From: Methylosinus sp. PW1
GTDB lineage: Bacteria > Pseudomonadota > Alphaproteobacteria > Rhizobiales > Beijerinckiaceae
Direction of reading: 5' to 3'
Assembly: GCF_000745215.1 (NCBI RefSeq)
Contig: NZ_JQNK01000009.1
Coordinates: 682,001 to 746,000 of the forward strand
Length of the DNA: 64,000 nt
Shown: positions 54,141 through 63,711 of the stretch, one piece after another
Layout of the letters: every line of letters begins with the position of its first letter
How positions within the stretch are numbered: the first letter of the stretch is position 1
Made by a program: the position numbers and the translations under genes
The notes under the pieces: model-generated
Database searches by the model: none
Told to the model about the DNA's origin: nothing
What the model saw: only the letters and a program-made list of their open reading frames with translations

Positions 54141-54767
54141 ATGAGCGACGATCTGCAATTGCCCGAAACCCCATTCTCACGCCCGATCGCCGCCGTCGAT
54201 ATTCCCGAGGACGGGCTGGAGCTGACCATTTCCGCCGACGCCTCCGAGCGCGCGGCCCTCGCCGAGGCGGACGATCTCGCCGCGCTGAGCCGCCTCGAGG
54301 CGAAGCTGAAAGTGACGCGCGCGGGCCGCGGCGGCCTGCGCGTCGTCGGCGAGTTCATCGCCGACATTCGCCAAACCTGCGTGGTGACGCTCGAGGAATT
54401 CGACTCCCGCGTCGTCGAGCCCATCGACCTGTCCTTCGCGCCGGAAGCCGCCCCGGCCGCCCCGCCCCCGACGGAACGCATGTCCCGGCGCCGGCGCGAG
54501 GCCGAGCCGGAGGAGCCGAAAGAGCCGAGAGCGAGCCGGCACATCGCCGATCTCGACGAGGATGCGCCCGATCCGCTCGTCGATGGGCGAATCGATCTCG
54601 GCGCTATCGTCGCGGAATTTCTGGCGCTGGCGCTCGATCCCTATCCGCGCAAGCCGGGCGCGCTCTTCACTCCGCCCGAAGAGAAGGCGGAGGAAGAGAA
54701 GCCGCCGGCGAAAGTCTCTCCCTTCGCCGGCCTGCGCGACGCGCTCGGCAAGGGACGCAGAAACTGA
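54141..54767 (+). CDS. YceD/DUF177 family protein
   Basis: This 208-residue protein belongs to the DUF177 (YceD) family, which in other bacteria sits before rpmF and plsX and is linked to 23S rRNA accumulation. The core is LRVVGEFIADIRQTCVVTLEEFDSRV (with one Cys) and VDGRIDLGAIVAEFLALALDPYPRKPGA near the C-terminus. GGAG lies before the ATG at 54141. rpmF is not between it and plsX here, as is usual in alphaproteobacteria. Confidence 0.85.
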   Translation: MSDDLQLPETPFSRPIAAVDIPEDGLELTISADASERAALAEADDLAALSRLEAKLKVTRAGRGGLRVVGEFIADIRQTCVVTLEEFDSRVVEPIDLSFAPEAAPAAPPPTERMSRRRREAEPEEPKEPRASRHIADLDEDAPDPLVDGRIDLGAIVAEFLALALDPYPRKPGALFTPPEEKAEEEKPPAKVSPFAGLRDALGKGRRN

Positions 54768-55096
54768 GCCCGGCTTTGCAAGAGCGTGACGGAGAGCCTG
54801 TAGATTCGGCGACATGCGACGATGCGCCGTGACCGGCTCGCTCGTGGGAAGCTGGAGCGACGGCAGGAATTGCTCTTGCGCTGGCGCCGCGCAAATGGCA
54901 ATTCGTCAGCCGCTGGCGCCTTGGGCCGGCGGCGAGCCCGGTCCCTGACGAGAAATCGCTCGGAACCGAGGGCAAAAGCGAGCCATAGCGGCTTCGCTTC
55001 GCCGCATCTTTCGCGCGTCCGGCGGCCCCGTGGGGCGGAGCGTTGCGGGCCGCGCGGACATTCGCAATTCGTATTCAGCTCGGGAGACGAGGCAGA
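54768..55096 (+). other. intergenic region between DUF177 gene and plsX
   Basis: 329 bp without a recognisable gene or terminator. The GC content is high throughout and no clear promoter stands out. Confidence 0.45.
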
Positions 55097-56146
55097 ATGG
55101 CGCAGCCCATTCGCATAGCGTTGGACGCCATGGGCGGCGATCATGGTCCGAAAGTCACCATCGCCGGCGCCGCCATCGCTCACGATCGTCATCCCGACAG
55201 CAGCTTCCTGCTGTTCGGCGACGAAGGGCAGATTCGCGCCGAGCTGGCCGCGCATCCGCGCCTCGCCCATGTCGCGACCGTCCGTCACTGCGATGTCGCC
55301 GTCCGCATGGACGACAAGCCGAGCCAGGCGCTGCGCTCCGGCCGCCGCGTCTCCTCCATGTGGCAGGCGATCGAGGCGGTGAAGAAGGGCGAAGCCGATG
55401 TCGCCATCTCCGCCGGCAACACGGGCGCGCTGATGGCCATGGCCAAGGTCTGCCTGCGCACAATGGCCAAGATCGAGCGTCCGGCGCTCGCCTGCCTATG
55501 GCCGGCGCCGACGGCGCGCGGCTATTCCATCGTGCTCGACGTCGGCGCCTCCATCGGCGCGGACGCCCGCCATCTCGTCGATCTCGCCGTCATGGGCGCG
55601 GCTATGGCGCGCTCGCTCTTCGACATAGAGCGGCCGAGCGTCGGCCTGCTCAATGTCGGCGTCGAGGAGATCAAGGGCGTCGAGGAGGTCAAGACCGCCT
55701 CGCGCCTACTGAAGGAGGCAGAGCTTCCCGATCTCGACTATCACGGCTTCGTCGAGGGCGACGAGATCGGCAAGGGCGTCGTCGACGTCGTCGTGGTGGA
55801 GGGCTTCTCCGGCAATATCGCGCTGAAGACCGCCGAAGGCACGGCGACTCAGATCACCAATTATCTGCGCGAGGCGATCGGCCGCAGCTGGCTCGCCAAG
55901 ATCGGCTATCTGCTGGCGCGCGGCGCCTTTCGCGAGCTGCGCGACAAGATCGACGTTCGCAACATCAATGGCGGCGTGTTTCTCGGCCTCGAGGGGATCG
56001 TCATCAAGAGCCATGGCGGCGCCGATGCGCTGGCCTTCGCCCGCGCGGTCGAGATCGGCTATGAGATGGCGCATCAAGGCCTGCTCTCCAAGATCCGCGA
56101 CATGCTGGCCTCGAGCCGCCGCGACGACCAGGAAGCCGCTCAGTGA
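55097..56146 (+). CDS. plsX: phosphate acyltransferase PlsX
   Basis: PlsX converts acyl-ACP to acyl-phosphate for phospholipid synthesis and acts peripherally at the inner membrane. The 349 residues begin [14 protein letters not shown] and include [12 protein letters not shown] and [25 protein letters not shown], all typical. GAGG precedes the ATG at 55097. Its stop overlaps the GTG of fabH by 4 bp. Confidence 0.94.
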   Translation: MAQPIRIALDAMGGDHGPKVTIAGAAIAHDRHPDSSFLLFGDEGQIRAELAAHPRLAHVATVRHCDVAVRMDDKPSQALRSGRRVSSMWQAIEAVKKGEADVAISAGNTGALMAMAKVCLRTMAKIERPALACLWPAPTARGYSIVLDVGASIGADARHLVDLAVMGAAMARSLFDIERPSVGLLNVGVEEIKGVEEVKTASRLLKEAELPDLDYHGFVEGDEIGKGVVDVVVVEGFSGNIALKTAEGTATQITNYLREAIGRSWLAKIGYLLARGAFRELRDKIDVRNINGGVFLGLEGIVIKSHGGADALAFARAVEIGYEMAHQGLLSKIRDMLASSRRDDQEAAQ

Positions 56147-57132
56147 CTCTTATCCCGCGCCCTCTGCGCTCTGTCGTCGTCGGCCTCGGCAGCTATCTGC
56201 CGAGCCGCATCCTCACCAATGAGGAGCTCGCCGCCAAGGTCGACACCAGCGACGAATGGATCACCCAGCGCACCGGCATTAAGGAGCGTCACATCGCCGC
56301 GCCCGGCGAGACCACCTCCATGCTCGGCGAGAAAGCAGCGCGCGCCGCGCTGGCCGACGCCGGCCTCGGCCCGGAGGATATCGATCTCGTCATCGTCGGC
56401 ACATCGACGCCCGACTATACTTTTCCCTCCACGGCGACGCAGATTCAGGCCGCGCTCGGCATGACGCACGGCGCCGCCTTCGATCTTCAGGCCGTGTGCT
56501 CGGGTTTCGTCTACGCTCTGACGACGGCGGAGAAGTTTCTTCGCTCCGGCTCGCACAAGCGCGCGCTCGTGATCGGCGCGGAGACATTCTCGCGCATTCT
56601 CGACTGGAACGATCGCACCACCTGCGTGCTGTTCGGCGACGGCGCCGGCGCCATCGTGCTCGAGGCGCGCGAGAGCGAAGGCTCGCTCGCCGAGCGCGGC
56701 ATATTGACCACGCATTTGCGCTCGGACGGACGCCATCGCGCCAAATTGCATGTCGACGGCGGCCCCTCCTCGACCGGAACGGTCGGCCATTTGCGCATGG
56801 AAGGCAAGGAAGTGTTCCGCTTCGCCGTCGGCATGGTGACGGATGTCGTTACCGACGCTTTTGCTGCGACCGGCTTCACGGCCGCCGATCTCTCCTGGTT
56901 CGTGCCGCATCAGGCCAATCGCCGCATCATCGACATGTCGGCGACGAAGCTCGGAATCGCGCCGGAAAAGGTCGTCGCCACAGTGCATTTGCACGGCAAC
57001 ACCTCGGCCGCCTCCATTCCGCTCGCTCTGTCGGTCGCGCGCGACGACGGACGCATCAAGCGTGACGATCTCGTGATGCTCGAAGCGGTCGGCGGCGGAT
57101 TCACATGGGGCTCTGCGCTCATCCGCTGGTGA
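56143..57132 (+). CDS. fabH: beta-ketoacyl-ACP synthase III
   Basis: FabH starts fatty acid synthesis by condensing acetyl-CoA with malonyl-ACP. The 329 residues carry the Cys-His-Asn triad in [21 protein letters not shown] and [10 protein letters not shown]. Translation starts at GTG, coupled to plsX through GTGA. ihfA follows after 220 bp. Confidence 0.95.
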   Translation: MTLIPRPLRSVVVGLGSYLPSRILTNEELAAKVDTSDEWITQRTGIKERHIAAPGETTSMLGEKAARAALADAGLGPEDIDLVIVGTSTPDYTFPSTATQIQAALGMTHGAAFDLQAVCSGFVYALTTAEKFLRSGSHKRALVIGAETFSRILDWNDRTTCVLFGDGAGAIVLEARESEGSLAERGILTTHLRSDGRHRAKLHVDGGPSSTGTVGHLRMEGKEVFRFAVGMVTDVVTDAFAATGFTAADLSWFVPHQANRRIIDMSATKLGIAPEKVVATVHLHGNTSAASIPLALSVARDDGRIKRDDLVMLEAVGGGFTWGSALIRW

Positions 57133-57354
57133 GGCGCCACGAAATCCCGGTCGTGAAACTGCAACCTGCGCTTGATTTTCGTCGTAGTTTCTGAAAAATA
57201 ATCAAATTGAGTTTTTCGCTCCTCGCGAACGGGACCTGCGGCGCCCAGTTGCGATCGTCCGCGACGAACCCGCCTCGCGCGAGAGTTGTCACAAGCCAGA
57301 AAAAGAAGTCGAGCTCGACGATGTTAGTTTCGTTTTGAATCGATAAGGCCGATC

Positions 57355-57750
57355 ATGTCGCAAAATGTTTCAGAAAAAACCCCGCCGGCAATCGAAGACC
57401 TTTCCCGGGACGAAAACGTCATTTCCGAGATTCCAACCTCACAGGGACATCACACGGTGACGCGCGCCGATCTCGCGGACGCCGTACATCGCCGCATCGG
57501 CCTCTCGCGCGCCGAGTCCGGCGAGTTCGTCGAAGCCGTGCTGTCGGAGATTTTCAACGCCATCGTCTCCGGCGAGGATGTGAAGCTCTCCTCCTTCGGC
57601 TCCTTTCATATTCGCTCCAAGGGCGAGCGTGTCGGGCGCAATCCGAAGACGGGCGCCTCGGCGCCGATCACCGCGCGCCGCGTCGTGATGTTCAAAGCGT
57701 CCAATGTGCTGCGTGGTCGCATCAATGGGCGTCACGACGCAGAGGATTAG
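57355..57750 (+). CDS. ihfA: integration host factor alpha subunit
   Basis: IHF is a nucleoid protein that bends DNA sharply; the alpha and beta subunits form a heterodimer. The core (about 35-125) has [28 protein letters not shown], the [20 protein letters not shown] strand and [18 protein letters not shown], the DNA-intercalating arm with Pro. The protein has 131 residues against about 100 in E. coli because of an N-terminal extension of ~33 residues. AAGG lies before the ATG. Position after fabH supports IHF-alpha over HU. Confidence 0.9.
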   Translation: MSQNVSEKTPPAIEDLSRDENVISEIPTSQGHHTVTRADLADAVHRRIGLSRAESGEFVEAVLSEIFNAIVSGEDVKLSSFGSFHIRSKGERVGRNPKTGASAPITARRVVMFKASNVLRGRINGRHDAED

Positions 57751-57819
57751 CGCTTCTCGTCGAGCGACGCCGGATCGTTTCGCTTGCCGAGCCATCGATC
57801 CGCGACGTAGAAGCGCGCC

Positions 57820-59037
57820 ATGAGCGAGCGAGCCAGAGACTCTGCGCAGACGGTCGAGCGAGCGTCCATGCCCACCGCTGTCTGGGCGCTGGGCGTCACC
57901 TCGCTGTTCATGGATTTCTCCTCCGAGATGATCCATGCGCTGCTGCCGGTCTATCTCGCCGGAACGCTCGGCGTCGCCATCGCCGAGATCGGCTGGATCG
58001 AAGGCGCGGCGGAAGCGACGGCCCTCGCCGTCAAGGTCGTCTCCGGCCGCGTCTCGGACATGATCGGCCGCCGCAAAGGGCTGGCGCTCTTCGGCTACGG
58101 CCTCGCCGCGGCGGTGAAGCCGATCTTTCCGCTCGCCAGCGGCGCGGCGGAGGTGATCGCGGCGCGCGTGCTCGACCGCGTCGGCAAAGGATTGCGCGGC
58201 GCGCCGCGCGATGCGCTGATCGCAGACGTCACCACGCCGGAGCAGCGCGGCGCCGCCTATGGCCTGCGCCAGACGCTCGACACGGTCGGCGCGGTCATCG
58301 GCCCGCTGGCGGCGATCGGCCTGATGCTGGCGACGCATGACGACACGCGCTTCGTCTTTTGGATCGCCTGCCTGCCGGCGCTGATCTGCGTGCTGGTTCT
58401 CGCCGTCTTCGTTCACGAGCCAGAGGAGACGCGCCCGCCCGCCACGGGGCGCAAGGCGCTGCTCGCCGGATTTTCCGATCTGCCGCGCGCCTTCTGGCTG
58501 CTGCTCACATTCGGCGCCCTGCTCGCCGCCGCGCGCGTGGGCGAAGCCTTTCTCGTGCTGCGGGCGACGGGCGCGGGCTTGCGCATCGCCTTCGCGCCGC
58601 TGACGTTGGTGGCCATGTCCTTCGTCGCCATGATCGCCGCCTATCCGGCCGGCAAGCTCGTCGATCGCTGGAGCGAGCGCCGTCTGCTCGTCGCCGCGAG
58701 CGTGACTCTGGCGATCTCGGAGGCCGCGCTCGCGGCGTCGCAGGACCTTTCCTTCGTCTTCGTCGGGATCGCGCTCTGGGGTCTGCATATTGCACTGGCG
58801 CATGTGGCCTTTTCGGCGCTGATCGCCCGCGCCGCGCCGGCGCATTTGCGCGCCACCGGCTTCGGCGTCTTCGGCCTCGCCAACGCCGTGGCGGTGATCG
58901 CCGGCAATGTCGCCTTCGGCGCGCTGGCCGAGGCGAGCGGCCAAGGCTTCGCCTATGGCTGCGCCGCCGCCGCCGCTCTGGCGCCGCTGGCGCTTCTGCC
59001 GGGCATGTCGAGAGAGGGCGAAGCGCGTAATGGCTAA
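57820..59037 (+). CDS. MFS transporter
   Basis: This 405-residue permease has 12 membrane helices and the loop 2-3 motif GRVSDMIGRRKGLALFGYG of the major facilitator superfamily. RVGKGLRGAPRDALIADVT is typical of a subgroup seen in many alphaproteobacteria that includes putative multidrug or metal-resistance carriers. The substrate is unknown. Its last 8 bp overlap the start of radA, so the two are probably translated from one message. Confidence 0.85.
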   Translation: MSERARDSAQTVERASMPTAVWALGVTSLFMDFSSEMIHALLPVYLAGTLGVAIAEIGWIEGAAEATALAVKVVSGRVSDMIGRRKGLALFGYGLAAAVKPIFPLASGAAEVIAARVLDRVGKGLRGAPRDALIADVTTPEQRGAAYGLRQTLDTVGAVIGPLAAIGLMLATHDDTRFVFWIACLPALICVLVLAVFVHEPEETRPPATGRKALLAGFSDLPRAFWLLLTFGALLAAARVGEAFLVLRATGAGLRIAFAPLTLVAMSFVAMIAAYPAGKLVDRWSERRLLVAASVTLAISEAALAASQDLSFVFVGIALWGLHIALAHVAFSALIARAAPAHLRATGFGVFGLANAVAVIAGNVAFGALAEASGQGFAYGCAAAAALAPLALLPGMSREGEARNG

Positions 59038-60448
59038 AGCCCGCCAGAGCTTCATCTGCCAGAGTTGCGGAGCGGTCACGAACCGCTGGCAAGGCCGCTG
59101 CGAATCCTGCAACGAGTGGAACACGATCGTCGAGGAGAATGGCGGCGCCGGCGGCGGCTTCGGTCCGACGGCGCGCGTCGGGCGCGGCCGGCCTTTCGCG
59201 CTGGAGGCGCTGGCCGGCGACGCAAGCCCCGCCCCCCGCATCGCCACGGGCATAGAAGAATTCGACCGCGTAACCGGCGGCGGCTTCGTGCCGGGCTCGG
59301 TGGCGCTGCTCGGCGGCGAGCCGGGCATCGGCAAATCGACGCTGCTGATCCAGGCCTGCGCGGCGCTGGCGCGGCGGGGCGAGCGTGTCATCTATATCTC
59401 GGGCGAAGAGGCCGCGGCGCAGGTGCGGCTGCGCGCCGAGCGGCTCGGCCTTTCCGACGCGCCGGTCGAGCTCGCCGGCGCCACGCAGGTCGAGGATATT
59501 CTCGCCACCTGCTCCGCCGGCAAGCGCGCGGCGCTGATCGTCATCGATTCGATCCAGACCATGCATACGGAGGCAGCCGATTCGGCGCCCGGCACGGTGA
59601 CGCAGGTGCGCGCCAGCGCCCAGGCGCTGCTGCGCCACGCCAAGCTCAGCGGCTCCACCGTCATTCTCGTCGGCCATGTCACCAAGGACGGCCAGGTGGC
59701 CGGCCCGCGCGTCGTCGAGCATATGGTCGACGCCGTGCTCTCCTTCGAGGGCGACAGCGCGCATCACTTCCGCATGCTGCGCGCCTCCAAGAACCGATTC
59801 GGCGCGACCGGCGAGATCGGCGTCTTCGAGATGACCGGCGCCGGCCTCGCCGAGGTCGCCAACCCCTCCGCCCTGTTTCTCGCCGGGCGCGACGCCGCCG
59901 CTCCGGGCGCCGCCGTGCTCGCCGGCATGGAAGGCCAGCGCCCCATGCTGGTGGAGATTCAGGCGCTGGTCGCGCCCACCTCGCTCGGCACGCCGCGCCG
60001 CGCCGTCGTCGGCTTCGATTCGAATCGGCTGTCGATGATTCTCGCCGTGCTGGAGGCCCATGCCGGGCTGAAGCTCGGCATGCACGACGTCTATCTCAAT
60101 GTCGCCGGCGGGCTGCGCGCCGATGAGCCGGCCGCCGATCTCGCCGCTGCGGCGGCGCTCGTCTCCTCGCTGACCGGCGCCACTTTGCCCGCCGAGCTGC
60201 TGTTTTTCGGCGAGATTGCGCTCTCCGGCGCGGTGCGGCCGGTCATTCACGCCGGCGCGCGTCTCAAAGAAGCCGGCAAGCTCGGCTTTCGCCGCGCGGT
60301 GCTGCCGCAGGCGCAGCAGACGAGCGAAGACGACAAAGCGTCGGGAGTCGATTTGTCGCATTGCGGCCATGTCTCCGCGCTGGTCGCCGATATTGCGAAA
60401 GATTCGGTCGGCGCGCGCGAGCGTGGACGCCCACAGCGGCAGAGCTGA
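59030..60448 (+). CDS. radA: DNA repair protein RadA
   Basis: RadA (Sms) is a RecA-like hexameric helicase that extends recombination intermediates. The 472 residues have an N-terminal C4 zinc finger (CQSCGAVTNRWQGRCESC), Walker A GEPGIGKST, the RadA-specific KNRFG motif (SKNRFGATGEIG) and a C-terminal Lon-like domain. The ATG at 59030 starts the conserved MAKARQSFICQSCG segment. cvpA-purF lies about 1 kb downstream. Confidence 0.94.
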   Translation: MAKARQSFICQSCGAVTNRWQGRCESCNEWNTIVEENGGAGGGFGPTARVGRGRPFALEALAGDASPAPRIATGIEEFDRVTGGGFVPGSVALLGGEPGIGKSTLLIQACAALARRGERVIYISGEEAAAQVRLRAERLGLSDAPVELAGATQVEDILATCSAGKRAALIVIDSIQTMHTEAADSAPGTVTQVRASAQALLRHAKLSGSTVILVGHVTKDGQVAGPRVVEHMVDAVLSFEGDSAHHFRMLRASKNRFGATGEIGVFEMTGAGLAEVANPSALFLAGRDAAAPGAAVLAGMEGQRPMLVEIQALVAPTSLGTPRRAVVGFDSNRLSMILAVLEAHAGLKLGMHDVYLNVAGGLRADEPAADLAAAAALVSSLTGATLPAELLFFGEIALSGAVRPVIHAGARLKEAGKLGFRRAVLPQAQQTSEDDKASGVDLSHCGHVSALVADIAKDSVGARERGRPQRQS

Positions 60449-60711
60449 AGCCGCCAGAAGAGGTTTTTTCGTGCGCTCGAACGACCGCGCGGCCGCGTGA
60501 ACCTCTTTCCCCTCCTCTCAGAATACGTAGTCACGCCCTGACAAATAGGTGTTTTTACTTGTCTACCTCAACAAACATCACAGGAATGACGACGTAGACG
60601 CAGAATAATCGGTGCAGCGCCCGCCGGGGATGGTTGCAGAAAATTAACCACGCGCAATAATGATTTCATTCAGCGAATCACGCGTTTTTCAAGTTTCCAC
60701 GAGGCCGACCA

Positions 60712-61101
60712 ATGCAATCTCGGGAATTTGCGGAGACGAGCAGAGAAATCGCCCGCTGGAGTGAACCATTAGTCGCGGATCGAATATTCAGTGTCTATGA
60801 GGCCTGGTTTCGAGGACGTCGACAGATGTGGGACGCTCTGGGACGGCAGCATTGCCGCATGTGGCGCAGCCTGCTCGAGGGCGAGCCGCTATTGGCGCGC
60901 GACGCCCGCAACGATCTCGTTCTGCTCGCCCGCCGCGCCAATATAGAAGAGCGCTCGCTCGAGGCCATAGACGAGACCGTGATGGACGAGCTCTTCCGCG
61001 TGATCCTGCGCCGATGGCAGGGCCGCGACGAGGCCCGCCTGCACGGCATGGCGCTGATGATCGCCGCCTCGACTCTGGGAGAGATTCGCCGCGCCGCCTG
61101 A
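60712..61101 (+). CDS. small helical protein of unknown function
   Basis: I do not recognise this 129-residue protein. It is predicted to be all-helical, rich in Arg and Trp, with no signal peptide or membrane helix. Notable stretches are YEAWFRGRRQMWDALGRQHCRMW and the Arg-rich RVILRRWQGRDEARLHG. Codon choice fits a real gene of this genome. AGG lies 7 nt before the ATG. The 260 bp before it are AT-richer than average and could hold a promoter. Its neighbours (radA, cvpA) give no clue. Confidence 0.55.
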   Translation: MQSREFAETSREIARWSEPLVADRIFSVYEAWFRGRRQMWDALGRQHCRMWRSLLEGEPLLARDARNDLVLLARRANIEERSLEAIDETVMDELFRVILRRWQGRDEARLHGMALMIAASTLGEIRRAA

Positions 61102-61230
61102 TCCCATGCGGCGGCCGCCCCGCTTCCTCCGCACGCCTCCCGCGCCACCTTCTCGCAAATGCCGCAATCGCGGGGTTTGTAGCGCGCATCGCGCGCGCTT
61201 GTGGACAAACAGCGCCGCCCGCGCCGGGAC

Positions 61231-61259
61231 GTGACGAATTTGGGCCGCTCCCTTATACT
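61231..61259 (+). promoter_or_regulatory. promoter of the cvpA-purF operon
   Basis: GTGACG (61231-61236) and TATACT (61254-61259) are 17 bp apart, close to the alphaproteobacterial TTGACG/TATAAT pattern. The leader to cvpA would be about 150 nt and includes the palindrome at 61365. Confidence 0.5.
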
Positions 61260-61364
61260 CTGCGCCGAGATTCCGACGGCGATGACGAACGCGCCGGCCT
61301 CGAGCTTCAGCTGCGCCTTTCGGAGCGCGGCCCGAGCGCCGAGCGCGACCCAAGGGATTCACGT

Positions 61365-61386
61365 TAGAGCGCGCGACCGCGCTCTA
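61365..61386. repeat. palindromic element tagagcgcg-cgac-cgcgctcta
   Basis: A 9-bp perfect stem with a 4-nt loop lies in the leader of cvpA, 30 bp before its start. Similar gagcgcg/cgcgctc palindromes are dispersed in hyphomicrobial genomes. It could be a dispersed repeat or an RNA structure limiting cvpA expression. Confidence 0.6.
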
Positions 61387-61415
61387 GAGAAGATGAAAAA
61401 CGAGAGGCCTTGCAC

Positions 61416-62099
61416 ATGCCGTCCTATCTCGATCTCGCCGTCACCATAGTGGTGCTGGTCTCGGGCCTGCTCGCGCTGCTGCGCGGCTTCACGCGCGAGG
61501 TGCTGGCCATTTTGTCCTGGGTGGCGGCCGCGGCGGCGGCCTACTACTTGCATCCATTGCTCGTGCCTTATGTGAAACCCTATGTGCCGAAGGATAATAT
61601 CGCCCTGCTGGCGGCGGCGGCGGTGGTGTTCTTCGCAACGCTGGTGGTCGTGTCCTTGTTCACCGTGAAGCTCTCGGACGTCATTCTCGACTCCAAGATC
61701 GGCGCGCTGGACCGCACGCTGGGCTTCCTCTTCGGCGCGGCGCGCGGCTTGCTGCTCGCCGTGGTGGCCTTCCTGTTCTATGCTTGGCTGGTTCCGGACG
61801 CGAGCCAGCCGGAGTGGATCAAGAACGCCCGCACCAAGCCGGTGCTGCAGGCCTCCGGCGACAAGCTGCGGGAATATCTGCCCGACGACATCGAGGGGCT
61901 GGTCGCCAAGATCAAGACGAAGAAGGGCGTCGGCGCGGAAGAGCCGCCGGCCGAGTCCGACGGCGACGCCGGCAAGAGCGACGCCGAGACCGCGCCCGAA
62001 AAGCGCGGCGATCTTACAAATCGGCCGTCCGTCGCCACATATGGCTCGAACGACCAGCAAAAGCTCGACGCCCTGGTCTCGGGGCGAAAAGCGCGGTGA
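61416..62099 (+). CDS. cvpA: CvpA-family membrane protein
   Basis: CvpA homologues are inner-membrane proteins linked to purF in many bacteria; E. coli cvpA is needed for colicin V production and envelope stress tolerance. The 227 residues have four membrane helices in the first ~125 residues and the family stretch LALLRGFTREVLAILSWVAAA. The C-terminal ~70 residues are charged and disordered. GAGAGG precedes the ATG at 61416. purF starts 42 bp later. Confidence 0.88.
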   Translation: MPSYLDLAVTIVVLVSGLLALLRGFTREVLAILSWVAAAAAAYYLHPLLVPYVKPYVPKDNIALLAAAAVVFFATLVVVSLFTVKLSDVILDSKIGALDRTLGFLFGAARGLLLAVVAFLFYAWLVPDASQPEWIKNARTKPVLQASGDKLREYLPDDIEGLVAKIKTKKGVGAEEPPAESDGDAGKSDAETAPEKRGDLTNRPSVATYGSNDQQKLDALVSGRKAR

Positions 62100-62141
62100 G
62101 CGTAACGCGTCGACGTGACGACGCCTGAGGAGAAGCGACGA

Positions 62142-63644
62142 ATGAACGGTTCTGACCTGGGCGGCGGCGGCGAACGTCCTTCCATGTCGACCATGTCCGA
62201 CGATGATCTCGACGGCGACCGGCTCCGCGAATATTGCGGCGTCTTCGGCATATTCGATCATCCAGAGGCGACGGTTCTGACCGCGCTCGGGCTGCATGCG
62301 CTACAGCATCGCGGACAGGAGGCGGCGGGCATCGTCGCCTTCGACGGCAAGCGCTTCAACTCGGAGCGCCGCCTCGGCCTCGTCGGCGATCATTTCTCGC
62401 ATGAGAGCACGATCAAGCGCCTGCCCGGCAATTCGGCGATCGGCCATGTCCGCTACGCCACGACCGGCGAGACGATCCTGCGCAATGTGCAGCCGCTGTT
62501 CGCCGAGCTCAACACGGGCGGCTTCGCCATCGGCCACAATGGCAATCTCACCAACGCCCATACGCTGCGCCGCGATCTGATCGAGGAAGGCGCGATCTTC
62601 CAATCGACCTCCGACACGGAGGTGATCCTCCATCTCGTAGCGCGCAGCCGCAAGACGCGGCTGGTCGAGCGCTTCATCGAGGCGCTGCGCTCCATAGAGG
62701 GCGCCTATGCGCTGGTGGTGCTGTCCAACAAGAAGCTGATCGGCGCGCGCGATCCGCTCGGCATTCGCCCGCTCGTCATCGGCGAGCTGGACGGCAAATA
62801 TATTCTCGCCTCGGAGACCTGCGCGCTGGACATCATCGGCGCGCGCTTCGTCCGCGACGTCGAGAATGGCGAGGTCGTCATCATCTCGGAGGATGGGCTG
62901 GAGAGCGTCAAGCCCTTCCCGTCGCAGCCGATGCGTCCCTGCATCTTCGAATATATCTATTTCGCGCGTCCCGATTCCATCGTCCACGGCCGGCCGGTCT
63001 ATGAGGTGCGCAAGGCCATGGGCGCGGAGCTCGCGCGCGAGCGCCGGATCGAGGCCGACGTCGTCGTGCCCGTACCCGATTCCGGCGTGCCGGCGGCGCT
63101 CGGCTATGCTCGCGAGTCGGGCATTCCCTTCGAGCTCGGCATCATCCGCAATCACTATGTTGGCCGCACCTTCATTCAGCCGACGCAGACCGTGCGCGAG
63201 ATCGGCGTGCGCCTGAAGCACAGCGCCAATCGCTCCGTCGTCGCCGGCAAGCGGGTGATACTGATCGACGATTCGATCGTGCGCGGCACCACTTCGGTCA
63301 AGATCGTGCAGATGATGCGCGACGCCGGCGCGCGCGAGGTGCATTTCCTCATCTCCTCGCCGCCGATCACCAATCCCGATTATTACGGCATCGACACGCC
63401 GCAGAAGGAGAAGCTGCTCGCCGCGACGCATACGCTCGAGGAGATGCGGCAATATATCGGCTCGGACAGCCTCGCCTTTCTCTCGATCGACGGCATCTAC
63501 CGCGCCATGGGCGAGGACAAGCGCGATCCCGTGCGGCCGCAATTCACCGACCATTGCTTCACGGGCGACTATCCGACGACGCTCACCGATGTGACCGAAG
63601 AGCGCGTGCGCACGCAGCTGTCGCTGCTCGCGGAGGCGAGCTGA
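62142..63644 (+). CDS. purF: amidophosphoribosyltransferase
   Basis: PurF makes phosphoribosylamine from PRPP and glutamine, the first committed step of purine synthesis. The 500 residues contain the catalytic Cys exposed after propeptide removal (REYCGVFGIF), the glutaminase motif GHVRYATTG, and the PRPP loop VILIDDSIVRGTTS. ATG 62142 is preceded by GAGGAG; an in-frame GTG at 62115 is less likely. The propeptide of about 30 residues is normal for this class. Confidence 0.95.
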   Translation: MNGSDLGGGGERPSMSTMSDDDLDGDRLREYCGVFGIFDHPEATVLTALGLHALQHRGQEAAGIVAFDGKRFNSERRLGLVGDHFSHESTIKRLPGNSAIGHVRYATTGETILRNVQPLFAELNTGGFAIGHNGNLTNAHTLRRDLIEEGAIFQSTSDTEVILHLVARSRKTRLVERFIEALRSIEGAYALVVLSNKKLIGARDPLGIRPLVIGELDGKYILASETCALDIIGARFVRDVENGEVVIISEDGLESVKPFPSQPMRPCIFEYIYFARPDSIVHGRPVYEVRKAMGAELARERRIEADVVVPVPDSGVPAALGYARESGIPFELGIIRNHYVGRTFIQPTQTVREIGVRLKHSANRSVVAGKRVILIDDSIVRGTTSVKIVQMMRDAGAREVHFLISSPPITNPDYYGIDTPQKEKLLAATHTLEEMRQYIGSDSLAFLSIDGIYRAMGEDKRDPVRPQFTDHCFTGDYPTTLTDVTEERVRTQLSLLAEAS

Positions 63645-63656
63645 GGCGCAAATGAA

Positions 63657-63684
63657 TTGACGCCTGTGTGGGCCGCGCTATGAT
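63657..63684 (+). promoter_or_regulatory. promoter of the fitAB operon
   Basis: TTGACG (63657-63662) and TATGAT (63679-63684) are separated by 16 bp, 12 bp after the purF stop. The -10 box overlaps the operator palindrome, so antitoxin binding would block RNA polymerase. Confidence 0.6.
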
Positions 63685-63697
63685 ATCATTGATATCA
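63681..63697. promoter_or_regulatory. operator palindrome of the fitAB operon
   Basis: Two TGATATCA palindromes separated by one base form a 17-bp symmetrical site just before fitA. Ribbon-helix-helix antitoxins of the FitA type bind such paired half-sites to repress their own operon. This assignment is by analogy. Confidence 0.6.
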
Positions 63698-63711
63698 CCT
63701 GGACGTTCCGC

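Larger units (their letters stand above)
61102..61415 (+). other. intergenic region upstream of cvpA
   Basis: 314 bp containing a well-spaced promoter (61231-61259) and a 9-bp-stem palindrome (61365-61386). No gene is supported. Confidence 0.5.

Noticed and set aside
61102..61415. Purine riboswitch upstream of cvpA-purF
   Set aside because: Only a simple 9-bp hairpin is present; no three-way junction or conserved aptamer loop bases were found.
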